In this document: one piece after another, positions 1 to 8,381 of the stretch
How the letters are laid out: every line of letters begins with the position of its first letter
How positions within the stretch are numbered: the stretch's first letter is position 1
The notes under the pieces: model-generated
The model's input: the letters and a program-made list of their open reading frames with translations, nothing else
The model's database searches: none
What the model was told of the DNA's origin: nothing
DNA from: Actinomycetes bacterium
GTDB lineage: Bacteria; Actinomycetota; Acidimicrobiia; Acidimicrobiales; Palsa-688
Direction: 5' to 3'
DNA: 42,570 nucleotides
Assembly (NCBI GenBank): GCA_021808665.1
Contig: JAKBBA010000031.1
Span: 1 to 42,570, forward strand
Program-made: the position numbers and the translations under genes

Positions 1-483
1 GATGTTCATCGTCGCGAAGTACGGGCTCGGCGTCACCCGCGCCGCCCACTCCCCGAGCTCGTCGAAGGCGAAAAGCGGGCACTCGACGGTCCGTCCGCCG
101 CCGGGTAGGCCCCCCGGGTGCTCAGGGTGGTAGTCGGGGAAACCTCTAACCGAGTAGAAGTCCGTCCCGGCTTTGGCGTCGAGGTATTCGACCATCCGGG
201 GCCCGGCGTCCACGAATGCCTCCGCAAGGCGCTCCTCTATAGTCCCACGCGAAAGTGACATCAGGTAGGTGAGGGCAAGATCCCGGCTGTCGGCGGCACC
301 GTCAGCGGCCATGTGCGGATTGTTCGGGATCCATACGTGGCCTCCCGACCAGGCGGACGTCCCTCCGACCTGCTCCCCTTTCTCGAACAACGCAACTTTG
401 GCCCCGCCGTCGTGAGCAGCTATGGCAGCTGTGAGGCCTGCGGCGCCTGTTCCGGCGACGATCACGTCGTAGGAGTCGGTCAT
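1..483 (-). CDS. FAD-dependent dehydrogenase, KstD/fumarate reductase-like (partial, N-terminal 161 residues)
   Basis: The gene runs off the left edge, so only the first 161 codons are visible. The N-terminus carries the Rossmann dinucleotide-binding pattern DVIVAGTGAAGLTAA, followed about 30 residues later by an acidic residue (LFEKG) and the GGTSAWSGG segment typical of the flavoprotein subunit family of fumarate reductase and 3-ketosteroid-delta1-dehydrogenase. Enzymes of this family remove or add hydrogens next to a carbonyl using FAD. Its ATG overlaps the stop of the upstream Rieske oxygenase (ATGA), so the two are translationally coupled and probably act on the same substrate. The C-terminal catalytic part lies outside the window, so KstD cannot be separated from other members of the family. 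Confidence 0.85.
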   Translation of the reverse strand, partial: MTDSYDVIVAGTGAAGLTAAIAAHDGGAKVALFEKGEQVGGTSAWSGGHVWIPNNPHMAADGAADSRDLALTYLMSLSRGTIEERLAEAFVDAGPRMVEYLDAKAGTDFYSVRGFPDYHPEHPGGLPGGGRTVECPLFAFDELGEWAARVTPSPYFATMNI

Positions 484-1763
484 CTGGAACCCGCCGTCGC
501 GGCCGCTCTTTCCACGTAGGGATCAAGAAGTTGGGCGACACGAAGCTCACCGGGTATCTGCTCGATCCCGATGGTACGGTCGATCTGCTCGTGTAGGTGC
601 CAGATTCGCCGCTCCTGGTAGTTGATCGGAATCCCAGTCGATCCCGGGGACTCCAAAGACCTCTGCATGGGCTCCATGTTTCGGCGGTCCTCCTCCATGA
701 TCAGGTTGAAGTTCTCTATGCGCCGCCTCCAACGCTCCGGCAGCTCGTCGCCGTCCCAGTCTTTGGGGGCGTAGAAGATCCAGTCGAGGCGGGTCGTCTT
801 GATGTCTAAGGGCCAGAAGACCAGGAACGGAAACCCTTCGGCGCCCACAGGTGTGATCAGGTTCGGGAAGAGGCTGTAAGCGCTGCTCGTGCAGCGGAAC
901 ATGTCGTTGACCGGCGTGATGTCGGCGAAATCGGGCGTAACTATGTGACGCCAGTCCGACCAGTCGCTCATCCCGGTCGCTGCAGCAGCGGAAGCGGAAT
1001 ACGGCGTGATCATGCGGCTACAGCCGTTGGGCAGGAGGCCCATCGTGGCTCCCCTGCTGTCGAGAAGGGTTTCGGAGCCTCCGGCGCCGCGACCGTGTAT
1101 GTGGCGGAAGTGGTAGACCTCAAGGAAAGCCTCGGCGGTCACCTTCCAGTTACATGCAATCGTCTGGCTGTGCGTCGACACGGCCCTGAGGCTTTCCCCG
1201 CAGAGCTCCTCCATCTCGTCCAGGGCGGGACCGAACCACTCCCTCAAAGTCGGAGCGAGCGGGTCTTGGTTCACGAACACCCAACCCTGCCACACCTCGC
1301 ATCCGATCATTCCAAGAGAACGGTCCTGCCTGCACAATCCGACGAAGTCCCGTTCGTCGGGAACACTGACGAGACGGCCACCGTCGACGTCGTAGGTCCA
1401 GCCGTGGTACTGGCAGCGCAGATTGCGGGCCGACCCTTTCGCCGAGCGGACGACTGGTGCTCCCCTGTGGCGGCAGGTGTTATAGAAAGCTCGGATCTCG
1501 CTGTCGCGTCCCCTGACCACGACGATCGGCGGGCCGAGGTCGTCGAAAGTGAAGTAGTCCCCCGCCTCGGGGATGCCCTCGGCTCGGCCGGCGAGCACCC
1601 ACACCTTGCTCCACAGACGCTTTCGTTCCAAGTCGAAAAAGTCCTTGTCGACGTACCGTCCGATGGGAATGTCGTGGAAGGCCGGGAAACCCTCCGGCGG
1701 GCCGCTCCGAGCGAACTCCCAGCGGATCTCCCCTTTGATACGGTCCATCAACGCCTGCTCCAC
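480..1763 (-). CDS. Rieske non-heme iron oxygenase, alpha subunit (first copy)
   Basis: This 427-residue protein has the full layout of an aromatic-ring-hydroxylating oxygenase alpha subunit. The Rieske [2Fe-2S] ligands are C97, H99, C117 and H120, and the mononuclear iron site is H218, H223 (in EVYHFRHIH) and D359 (in MEEDRR). Such enzymes use electrons from a ferredoxin or reductase to hydroxylate or dihydroxylate rings, or to demethylate. The GTG start is supported by GGAGG six bases upstream. The gene is divergent from the TetR gene at 1848, with a palindrome in the 84-bp gap, and overlaps the KstD-like gene downstream. No beta subunit or reductase is adjacent. The substrate is not predictable; a KshA-like or aromatic role is possible. 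Confidence 0.93.
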   Translation of the reverse strand: MEQALMDRIKGEIRWEFARSGPPEGFPAFHDIPIGRYVDKDFFDLERKRLWSKVWVLAGRAEGIPEAGDYFTFDDLGPPIVVVRGRDSEIRAFYNTCRHRGAPVVRSAKGSARNLRCQYHGWTYDVDGGRLVSVPDERDFVGLCRQDRSLGMIGCEVWQGWVFVNQDPLAPTLREWFGPALDEMEELCGESLRAVSTHSQTIACNWKVTAEAFLEVYHFRHIHGRGAGGSETLLDSRGATMGLLPNGCSRMITPYSASAAAATGMSDWSDWRHIVTPDFADITPVNDMFRCTSSAYSLFPNLITPVGAEGFPFLVFWPLDIKTTRLDWIFYAPKDWDGDELPERWRRRIENFNLIMEEDRRNMEPMQRSLESPGSTGIPINYQERRIWHLHEQIDRTIGIEQIPGELRVAQLLDPYVERAAATAGSR

Positions 1764-1800
1764 TTCTGACCTCCCCGGGAGTGGTTCCGTCCCACGCGAG

Positions 1801-1818
1801 ACATAACCGCTGTTATGT
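1801..1818. promoter_or_regulatory. Candidate TetR operator, inverted repeat in divergent promoter
   Basis: ACATAAC-CGCT-GTTATGT is a perfect 7-bp inverted repeat with a 4-bp spacer. It lies in the 84-bp gap between the Rieske oxygenase (start 1763, minus) and the TetR regulator (start 1848, plus). Its size and position fit a TetR-family operator that controls both genes and itself. The right arm overlaps a weak -35-like TTATGT (1813-1818), 17 bp from a -10-like TATGGT (1836-1841) for the regulator. Binding is inferred from position and symmetry only. Confidence 0.6.
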
Positions 1819-1847
1819 GACGATAGTCGCCGTGCTATGGTCTGTCA

Positions 1848-2477
1848 ATGCCGCAGACCGTCGATCACGACCTGCGACGCCGACAGCTAACGGAGGCCAC
1901 GGCACAAGAGATTGCCCGTGTGGGACTTGCGTCGGTTCGCCTTCGTGACGTGGCCCGTGCGGCGGGTTGGACGACTGGCGCGCTGTGCTACTACTTCCCC
2001 GGGAAACGCGATCTGCTGCTGGCCACGTTCCGGGCTCGCACGGAGATGGCGCATGCACGTTTCGAGGCCGCTGCTTCTGCGGGCGGTTCGATGGTCTGGG
2101 CGAAGATCGACGCGGTGCTGCCTGTGGACTCCGAGCGCCTTCTTAACTGGAAGGTGTGGTTGGCCTTCTGGGGGGCAGCTGTCGGTGACGCCGACTTGGC
2201 TGCTGAGCAGCGCCATCGCTACGAGGTCTTCCGCAAAGGACTCGCCGAGGCTGTTGCGCACGACCAGGATGCGAATATCCTCGTAGGCGGCCACTCGGCT
2301 GAGGAGCTAGCCCGGGTGCTGGCAACCCTCCTGGACGGTGTGGCAGTGCAGGCCGTGTTCGCCCCCGACGAATGGCCGGCATCCCAGCAGCGCCAGGTAG
2401 TAGAGGGTTACCTCGCATCGCTTGGGCCACCTAGCGAGACGGCGTTCTCCGGCTCCCGCCGGCGAAGCAAGAAGTAG
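1848..2477 (+). CDS. TetR/AcrR-family transcriptional regulator (first)
   Basis: This is a 209-residue protein. An N-terminal TetR DNA-binding domain is visible: helices around residues 10-27, then a helix-turn-helix at about 28-51 (SVRLRDVARAAGWTTGALCYYF) followed by the family's GKRDLLLATF. The rest is a ligand-binding helical domain rich in W, L and A. TetR proteins usually repress neighbouring genes until they bind a metabolite. The gene is divergent from the first Rieske oxygenase, with an inverted repeat (1801-1818) between them, and is followed after 30 bp by a VOC gene on the same strand. It is therefore the likely local regulator of the oxygenase/dehydrogenase pair. The inducer is unknown. 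Confidence 0.9.
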   Translation: MPQTVDHDLRRRQLTEATAQEIARVGLASVRLRDVARAAGWTTGALCYYFPGKRDLLLATFRARTEMAHARFEAAASAGGSMVWAKIDAVLPVDSERLLNWKVWLAFWGAAVGDADLAAEQRHRYEVFRKGLAEAVAHDQDANILVGGHSAEELARVLATLLDGVAVQAVFAPDEWPASQQRQVVEGYLASLGPPSETAFSGSRRRSKK

Positions 2478-2507
2478 CCCAATAGGAAGCAGACAAGGAG
2501 ACCTGCG

Positions 2508-2969
2508 ATGCATTTCGAGGATATGTTCCACGTGGGCATCAGAGTGCCCGATCTCGACGACGCCATGAAGAACATGACCGGTGCCGCGGCGCTTGAGTGG
2601 AGCTCCGTCCAACACCGCCAGCAGCAGATATGGCTTCCAGGCTCGGGTGTGGGCATCGTGGATCTCCGCTTTACCTACTCCAGCGCCGGACCGGTCCATC
2701 TCGAACTGCTCCAGGGGGAGCCAGGCTCGGTTTGGGATGCCGACGACGGACCCGGTCCCCACCACCTGGGCTTCTGGGTAGACGACGTGGCATCCACGAC
2801 CGAGGAGCTTCTCAGGCAGGGCTGGACGTTGGAGCTCGCCGGTAGGGCTCCCGATGAGGGGTACGGGGCTTTCACATATGTGCGTTCGCCGGCAGGAACG
2901 ATCGTGGAACCCGTCTCCACTATCGTCAGACCAGCGTTCGAGAGATGGTGGGCTGGCGGGGAGCTGTAG
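2508..2969 (+). CDS. VOC-superfamily (glyoxalase/dioxygenase-fold) protein
   Basis: This 153-residue single-chain VOC protein begins FHVGIRVPDLDDAM and has a second beta-alpha-beta half starting HHLGFWVDDV. Four residues sit where VOC enzymes bind a divalent metal: H8, E66, H85 or H86, and E134 (GTIVEPV). Family members include glyoxalase I, methylmalonyl-CoA epimerase and extradiol dioxygenases. The length and the GPGPHHLGFWVDD motif fit an epimerase, isomerase or lyase better than a ring-cleavage enzyme. A good ribosome site (AAGGAG) precedes the ATG. It lies 30 bp after the TetR gene and may be co-transcribed with it. The reaction is unknown. Confidence 0.85.
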   Translation: MHFEDMFHVGIRVPDLDDAMKNMTGAAALEWSSVQHRQQQIWLPGSGVGIVDLRFTYSSAGPVHLELLQGEPGSVWDADDGPGPHHLGFWVDDVASTTEELLRQGWTLELAGRAPDEGYGAFTYVRSPAGTIVEPVSTIVRPAFERWWAGGEL

Positions 2970-3035
2970 GCTTGTTGACGCCGATTGCGCCTGTGGCCGG
3001 GCAAGGCGGCGTCGTAGGGGTGTAGCGTCGGAAGC

Positions 3036-4757
3036 ATGCTCGACGTTGTGATAAGGAACGGTTTGATCGTCGATGGTACGGGGGCGCCGGGCCGGCACGG
3101 CGACGTCGGGATCGCCGACGGTCGGGTGGTCGCTCTTGGCGAGGTGGACGAGACAGCTCGCCGCGTCGTCGACGCCGCTGACTTGGTGGTTGCCCCCGGT
3201 TTTATCGACCTGCACACCCACTACGACGCTCAGGCTTTTTGGGACCCGACGTTGAGTCCTTCCCCGTTGCATGGGGTGACGACGACTGTCAGCGGCAACT
3301 GTGGCTTCACCATCGCACCGTTGTCCGCGCGCCCCGACGACGGCGAGTATTTGATGCGCATGCTGGCCCGGGTGGAAGGAATGCCGCTCGAGTCCCTCCA
3401 AAAGGGTGTTCCTTGGGACTGGAAGACGACAGCCGAGTTCCTTGACCGCGTGGACGGCAAGACTTCGCCTAACACGGCGTTCCTAGTCGGCCATTCCGCA
3501 CTGCGGAGGGTGGTGATGGGCGACGAGGCGGTGGGAGGACCGGCCAGCGCAGGCCAGCTGGAGTCTATGAAGCAACTTTTGCGGGACGGTCTGGCTGCCG
3601 GGGCGCTGGGTTTCTCGTCGACTTGGTCTCGTACTCATAACGACCATCACGGCACGCCGGTGCCGTCGCGCCACGCCAGCGCCGAGGAGCTCGTCGCTTT
3701 GTGCTCGGTGGTCGGTGAGTTCCCCGGGACGACCCTGGAGTTCATACCCGCGCCGCCGCCTTTCGAGGATGACATGTTCGAGCTGATGGCGGCGATGAGC
3801 AAGGCGGCGAACAGGCCCATCAACTGGAATGTGCTGCCGGTGTACTCCAAGAACCGCGAAGTGGTGGAGCGCCAGCTGCTCGGCAGCGACCACGCTGCGG
3901 ACCGCGGCGGGCGGGTGGTGGCCCTGACCCTGCCTGACAGTCAACGTAACCGTCTCAACTTCAAGAGCGGTTTCATCTTGGACATACTCCCCGGCTGGGA
4001 TTCGATAATGGCCCTGCCCGACGCCGACAAGCTGGCAATGCTGAGCGACCCGGCCGGGCGGGCGGAGATGGACAGGCTCGCTCAAAGCCAGGACGGGCCT
4101 CTGCGTTCGATCGCCAACTGGCGCCAGTACATTGTCCTGGAGACCTTCACCGCAGACACCAAAACCTACGAGGGCCTCAGCGTCGGCGAGATCGCCGAAC
4201 GCACCGGCCGCACACCGTGGGACGCGCTGGTCGACATAGTCGTCGCCGACGGCCTGCGAACCGTGATAGTCAACCAGGACCGCGGGCAGGACACCGAGTC
4301 GTGGCAGCGGCGCGTGGACGTTTGGCGCGACCCGCGTACCGTGGTGGGAGCGTCCGACGCCGGGGCTCATCTCGACATGATCGACACCTTCAACTATCCG
4401 ACGACCATGCTCGCCAAGCCGGCCAGAGAGCTGGGACTCATATCCATGGAGGAAGTCGTCCACCACCTGACCGGCGCGCCCGCCGCCCTCTACGGCATCC
4501 GCGACCGTGGGCTTCTGCGGGCCGGCTGCTGGGCCGACCTAGTGGTGTTCGACCCGTCGACGGTAGCCCCCGAGCCGGTGTACACACGCTTCGACCTGCC
4601 CGGAGGGGCGGCCCGGGTCTACGGCGGGGCGGTCGGTGTAGCGCACGTGATGGTAGCCGGAACCGACATCGTCACCGGCGGGGAGTTCACCGACGAACGT
4701 CCGGGCCGGGTGCTTCGCTCCGGACGCGACACCGAGACAGTTACCGCCTCAAGTTAG
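3036..4757 (+). CDS. Amidohydrolase-family protein, N-acyl-D-amino-acid deacylase type
   Basis: This 573-residue protein belongs to amidohydrolase family 3. The N-terminal beta-sandwich starts DVVIRNGLIVDGTG, followed by the metal motif H60-T-H62 in FIDLHTHYD and by C89 in SGNCGF, which matches the cysteine metal ligand of D-aminoacylases. A late SDAGAHLDM supplies the catalytic aspartate, and the C-terminus returns to the sandwich (GCWADLVVFDP). Family members hydrolyse N-acyl-D-amino acids or related amides and cyclic amides. Many actinobacterial relatives of this length sit in lipid-degradation clusters with no proven substrate, so deacylase activity is a family-level guess. The start is the first ATG, preceded by GGAAG. 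It ends 9 bp from the convergent esterase gene. Confidence 0.88.
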   Translation: MLDVVIRNGLIVDGTGAPGRHGDVGIADGRVVALGEVDETARRVVDAADLVVAPGFIDLHTHYDAQAFWDPTLSPSPLHGVTTTVSGNCGFTIAPLSARPDDGEYLMRMLARVEGMPLESLQKGVPWDWKTTAEFLDRVDGKTSPNTAFLVGHSALRRVVMGDEAVGGPASAGQLESMKQLLRDGLAAGALGFSSTWSRTHNDHHGTPVPSRHASAEELVALCSVVGEFPGTTLEFIPAPPPFEDDMFELMAAMSKAANRPINWNVLPVYSKNREVVERQLLGSDHAADRGGRVVALTLPDSQRNRLNFKSGFILDILPGWDSIMALPDADKLAMLSDPAGRAEMDRLAQSQDGPLRSIANWRQYIVLETFTADTKTYEGLSVGEIAERTGRTPWDALVDIVVADGLRTVIVNQDRGQDTESWQRRVDVWRDPRTVVGASDAGAHLDMIDTFNYPTTMLAKPARELGLISMEEVVHHLTGAPAALYGIRDRGLLRAGCWADLVVFDPSTVAPEPVYTRFDLPGGAARVYGGAVGVAHVMVAGTDIVTGGEFTDERPGRVLRSGRDTETVTASS

Positions 4758-4766
4758 GGTCGCATC

Positions 4767-5900
4767 TCAGCGCAGGTCGATCCCCATCGCAGCGTAAGCC
4801 GCGAGAAGGTACGTCTCTGCACGGGGGGAGCCGATCACCCCCGGCGACATCTTGTTCATCATGTAAGCAAGCGTCACACGGCGCTCCAGGTCCATGAGGA
4901 TCAACGAGCCACCCCAGCCACCCCAAAAGCACACCCGGCCGTCCGGTATGTAAGGAATCGTCTCCGGTTTCGCCAACCCGTAGCCGATCCCGAAACGCAA
5001 AGGCACCCCGAGCACCAAATCCACCCCGTCCGCCTGCACGTCGAAGACGGATTCGACCGCCTCGGCGGAGACGAACTTCGGGTTCGCCAGGCTCAGTGTA
5101 GAAAGGACCCGAGCGACCGAGCGGGCGTTTGCATGGCCGTTCGCCGCGCCGATGTCGGCGGCACGCCAAGCGGCGGTGTTGGCGTACGTGGCGTCGACCA
5201 GCGGGCCGGTGAAAGTACGAACAGATGGACTCGCCGGGTCCATGCTTGCGAAGTCGAAGGGCAGCGGGGGCGGCGGGATGACCGGAGCGATGCGGTCGGT
5301 GTCGCTCGCGTCGGCGCCGATCTGAAAGTCCGCGCCAAGTGGACCAGCTATCTCTTCGGCTACGAAGCTTTTCAGGGTCTTGCCGGTGACCCGACGGACG
5401 ACCTCCCCGAGAAGATGCCCGAAGTTAAGAGCGTGATACCCCGATGCGGTCCCGGGCTCCCACCAAGGTGCCTGAGCGGCCATCCGCGAAGTGGACTTCT
5501 CCCAGTCGTAGAGATCTTCGATCGTCGCCGGCTGGTCAAGTCCTGAAACCCCCGACGTATGCGACATCAGGTGGCGCACCTCGACGTGCTCTTTTCCCTG
5601 GGCCGCGAACTCAGGCCAGTAGCGTGACACCGGCGCGTACAGGTCTATGTCACCCCTGGACGCGAGCATGAGGACAGCCAGCGCCGTCACGGTCTTCGTG
5701 GTCGACCACACATTTACAATGGTGTCCCGCTCCCACGGCTTGGTTCGCTCGGGGTCGCGCCACCCGCCCCAAATGTCGACGACCGTCTTGCCGTCGACAT
5801 CCAAGGCGATAGACGCCCCCAACTCCTCCCCCGAGTCGACGTTGGCCTCCAACGCGTCACGAACCGCTTTAAAGCGACTGTCGCAGATGCCGTCTGTCAT
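4767..5900 (-). CDS. Serine hydrolase of the beta-lactamase/EstB fold (esterase-like)
   Basis: This 377-residue protein has the class C beta-lactamase fold. S66-T-T-K69 is the nucleophile/base motif, Y155 lies in SGYHALNFGHLLGEVV (the second motif position), and WGGWGG near the C-terminus occupies the usual KTG/HxG position. No signal peptide is visible, so it is probably cytoplasmic. Proteins with YHALxxG and WGG in place of true beta-lactamase motifs are usually carboxylesterases or transesterases (EstB, LovD-like) rather than drug-resistance enzymes. AGGAGG precedes the ATG. It follows the P450 by 54 bp and is the last gene of the transporter-P450 operon, suggesting that it cleaves an ester in the imported or hydroxylated substrate. 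Confidence 0.88.
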   Translation of the reverse strand: MTDGICDSRFKAVRDALEANVDSGEELGASIALDVDGKTVVDIWGGWRDPERTKPWERDTIVNVWSTTKTVTALAVLMLASRGDIDLYAPVSRYWPEFAAQGKEHVEVRHLMSHTSGVSGLDQPATIEDLYDWEKSTSRMAAQAPWWEPGTASGYHALNFGHLLGEVVRRVTGKTLKSFVAEEIAGPLGADFQIGADASDTDRIAPVIPPPPLPFDFASMDPASPSVRTFTGPLVDATYANTAAWRAADIGAANGHANARSVARVLSTLSLANPKFVSAEAVESVFDVQADGVDLVLGVPLRFGIGYGLAKPETIPYIPDGRVCFWGGWGGSLILMDLERRVTLAYMMNKMSPGVIGSPRAETYLLAAYAAMGIDLR

Positions 5901-5954
5901 CTTTCCTCCTGGTCTGGCCGTCTTCGAGACTCCTCCCAGGACTCTAGCGAGCGG

Positions 5955-7130
5955 TCAGGCGTCCCACGCAAGGGGCAGGGTGCGCAGCGAGATCAGCCCG
6001 CCGTGAGCGAGAAGCTGTTCGTCAGTGTCGAGGTGGTAGTCGGGTATCAGTTCGTGCCACTCGCGTATCGCTGACTGCAACTCGCAGCGAGCGAGGTGCG
6101 ACCCGAGGCAGCGGTGCTCGCTGGCGCCGAACGCGATGTGGCGGTTCGGGGACCTGTCGATGAGGACCTTGTCGGCATCCGGGAACTGGCGTGGATCCCT
6201 GGTAGCGGCTGGAATGCTGAGCAGGACCATCTGGTCCTGCTTGATGGGGCATCCGTGGAAGTCGATGTCCCGGGTTACCTTCCGGGCCATTCCGACGATC
6301 GGGTACGCACGCAGGAACTCCTCCACGGCGCTGGGCACCAGCTCAGGGTCGGCGGCGACGCGTCGGCGGTCGTCGGGGTAGGTGGCCAGATGGTAGAAGC
6401 ACCACCCCAGCTGGTTCTTGATGGTGTCCAGGCTGCCTAGGGTGAGCGTGACGAGGATGTCGAGGATGTCTTGGTCGGGCAGCGGCTCGCCGTCCAACTC
6501 GCAGCGGCTCAGATGGGTCACGAAGTCGACGGATGGGTCACGTGGCGCCGAGCGACGGTCCTCCACCATCAAACGCCAATAATTTTGGATGTCGTCCCAT
6601 GCTGTCATGTCGGAGGGATGCCCAGGGGTGTCACCGGACATGCGGTGGACGGCCGACACGAAGAAGTCGGCGTCGTCCAGGGGAAGTCCCATCACCAGCA
6701 GGAACACCTTGACCGGGAACCCGTCGCCGAACGCCCGGATGAAGTCGCATCGACCGCCGGGTACGAGCGGCTCGATGGTCTCGCGGGCGAGTTCGGCGAC
6801 CCTCGGGGCGTAGCGCTTGATAGATGCTGGAGCAAACCAAGCGTTCATCAGATGGCGGTACTTCATGTGCTGGGGCGGTTCGCTGAACGACGGCAGGAAC
6901 CGGTAGGCGGGGTTGGGATCCGTCGCCACGATCGAGCGGTTCGAGAAGATCTCGGGGGTGTTGAACGCCTCCCTGATGTCGTCGTACCTGGTGAGGACCC
7001 AGTACCCGGGCCCGTGAGAGTTCCAGAAGAAGCGGTGCTGCTCGCGGAGGCGGTCGATCTCCTTCCAGTGCTCGGTGGCCGGGGCGATCTTCGACGTCAG
7101 ATCTGCGTCTACTGTGGCGTACTCAACCAT
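5955..7130 (-). CDS. Cytochrome P450 (first copy)
   Basis: This is a soluble bacterial P450 of 391 residues. The heme-binding loop is FGASEHRCLG with thiolate ligand C341, and the K-helix ExxR is E271/R274 (EEFLRAYP). The I-helix oxygen-activation motif reads GSLDT (232-236), keeping the acid-threonine pair. The ATG at 7130 is preferred over the in-frame GTG at 7139 because GAGGGAG is eight bases before the ATG but abuts the GTG. The protein is a clear paralogue of the P450 at 35429. It follows the ABC permease by 35 bp and precedes an esterase, so it probably hydroxylates the transported compound. A TATAAT box inside the permease tail (7224-7229) could give extra transcription. Redox partner candidate: the ferredoxin at 16581. 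Confidence 0.95.
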   Translation of the reverse strand: MVEYATVDADLTSKIAPATEHWKEIDRLREQHRFFWNSHGPGYWVLTRYDDIREAFNTPEIFSNRSIVATDPNPAYRFLPSFSEPPQHMKYRHLMNAWFAPASIKRYAPRVAELARETIEPLVPGGRCDFIRAFGDGFPVKVFLLVMGLPLDDADFFVSAVHRMSGDTPGHPSDMTAWDDIQNYWRLMVEDRRSAPRDPSVDFVTHLSRCELDGEPLPDQDILDILVTLTLGSLDTIKNQLGWCFYHLATYPDDRRRVAADPELVPSAVEEFLRAYPIVGMARKVTRDIDFHGCPIKQDQMVLLSIPAATRDPRQFPDADKVLIDRSPNRHIAFGASEHRCLGSHLARCELQSAIREWHELIPDYHLDTDEQLLAHGGLISLRTLPLAWDA

Positions 7131-7165
7131 GGATCCCACTCCCTCTATAAACGAATTTCGGGGTC

Positions 7166-8344
7166 TCAGGCCGTTGACCCCTGCGACATCGTAGCCTCCC
7201 CGTCGCTTGGAACGCCGCTGTTCATTATAAGAGATCCGTCTTGGTTCGGGGGTGACAACCCACCGGGATCAGCGTCGGGCTTGGAGCGCGAGGTTCGGAG
7301 CATCCGGCGTATCGCTTTTCCGTCGCGCCCACCCCCGATGCTTCCACGCGCACTCGCAACGGCGACAGCGATTATCAGAGCTACGCCCTGGAAGAGAGGA
7401 CTAACCCAGAACGTACCGGCACCGAACTTCAGTGTGAGTCCTTGGATGCCAAAGGCCAGAGCGAAGAAGGCAATGAGGGTTCCCCAGACGTTCGGCCTTT
7501 GAGAGAGTTGGGAGGCACCGAGGAAGACTGCTGCAAGCGCGGGGAAGAGGTAGCCCTGCCCGATGTCTCCGGTGTAAGCACCGACCTGCAGCGTGTACAT
7601 GATCCCTGCGAGGGAAGCGATGCCCGCAGATGCCATCAAAGATCCCCAGACAATACGATCCGCCGATACCCCGGCGAGGCGTGCCGCGTCCCTGTTGCCT
7701 CCGATGGCGAACATCCGCCGCCCGAGTGGGGTCTGCTCTAGTACGAACCAGAGAACGGCAGCTATAGCCACCATGTAGATATCCAGGTATGGAATTCCGA
7801 GGACTTTGTCATTCCCGATATTCACAAACAGGTTGGAGAAGGTGCCGGCCACTTGGTGGTTCTGCGAGACGTAGAGCTGAAATGCGCTGAGAACCTCGCT
7901 CATGCCGAGCGTGGCTATCAGCGAGTTGACGCGTAGGCGTACGACGACGAAACCGGAGACGGCGCCGATGAGCCCACAGAATACCGCCACTCCCAGGCAG
8001 ATAACCGCGACGGGTATGTGCGAGTGCAGCGTGAACCAGTTGATCAGGACGATCGTGAGGGACATCACCTCGCCGATCGACAGGTCGTAGGTGTCCGTCG
8101 TGAGGGGAGCGAGGAAAGCGAGAGCGAGAGTCGCGGTGACGGCTCCCTGGGAGAACACGACCTGGAAAGTACTGACGGTCAGGAACAGGTGCTCCTCGAC
8201 GCCTCCGAATATGGCGATGAAAGCTATCCACAGGTAGATAGCGCTGATCCGCCGCAGCCCTAGCGCCCTGCGCACCGACGCTGCAGCTCGCCGTTCTGGC
8301 ATCATGTGGGGCGGGGGACTGGTGGGAGCTGCGGCTCTAGTCAA
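7166..8344 (-). CDS. ABC transporter permease, CUT2 (ribose/RbsC-like) family
   Basis: This 392-residue integral membrane protein has many hydrophobic segments and the GxNxxAARLAGV-type cytoplasmic loop (IGGNRDAARLAGVSADR) that contacts the ATPase in RbsC-like permeases. The N-terminus is a proline- and arginine-rich cytosolic leader. The last 60 or so residues form a hydrophilic tail (after SARGSIGG) not usual in the family. The start is TTG, supported by AGGAGAAAG directly upstream. It lies 37 bp after the ATPase gene and completes the transporter as a homodimer. The family carries pentoses, hexoses, autoinducer-2 and inositols, but the P450 and esterase downstream suggest a non-sugar or glycosylated substrate here. 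Confidence 0.92.
   Translation of the reverse strand: MTRAAAPTSPPPHMMPERRAAASVRRALGLRRISAIYLWIAFIAIFGGVEEHLFLTVSTFQVVFSQGAVTATLALAFLAPLTTDTYDLSIGEVMSLTIVLINWFTLHSHIPVAVICLGVAVFCGLIGAVSGFVVVRLRVNSLIATLGMSEVLSAFQLYVSQNHQVAGTFSNLFVNIGNDKVLGIPYLDIYMVAIAAVLWFVLEQTPLGRRMFAIGGNRDAARLAGVSADRIVWGSLMASAGIASLAGIMYTLQVGAYTGDIGQGYLFPALAAVFLGASQLSQRPNVWGTLIAFFALAFGIQGLTLKFGAGTFWVSPLFQGVALIIAVAVASARGSIGGGRDGKAIRRMLRTSRSKPDADPGGLSPPNQDGSLIMNSGVPSDGEATMSQGSTA
7222..7233 (-). promoter_or_regulatory. Possible internal promoter for P450 (TATAAT box shared with CaiB promoter)
   Basis: On the minus strand, CTCTTATAATGA contains a perfect -10 hexamer (7224-7229) about 95 bases before the P450 start, inside the 3' end of the permease gene. 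The same 12 bases occur at 21352-21363 upstream of the CaiB-type gene that starts at 21248. No convincing -35 lies at 16-18 bp; a TTGTCA at 7253-7258 is 23 bp away. It may be a weak promoter or a shared regulator site. Confidence 0.35.
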
Positions 8345-8381
8345 ACTTTCTCCTCACGTAGCATGCGTAGGGTGATGTAAG

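Noticed and set aside
945..1769. Long plus-strand open frame opposite the first Rieske gene
   Set aside because: It lies fully antisense to a gene with intact Rieske and iron-site motifs, has no recognisable domain, and is an expected by-product of high GC.
2307..3401. Minus-strand 364-codon open frame across TetR, VOC and amidohydrolase genes
   Set aside because: It spans three real genes in antisense and has histidine/arginine-rich text with no family pattern.
4767..5900. Beta-lactamase resistance gene
   Set aside because: SxxK is present but the other motifs (YHAL, WGG) are those of esterases, there is no signal peptide, and the context is catabolic.
6471..7502. Plus-strand 343-codon open frame across P450 and permease
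   Set aside because: It is antisense to the P450 and permease coding regions, both of which carry full family motifs.
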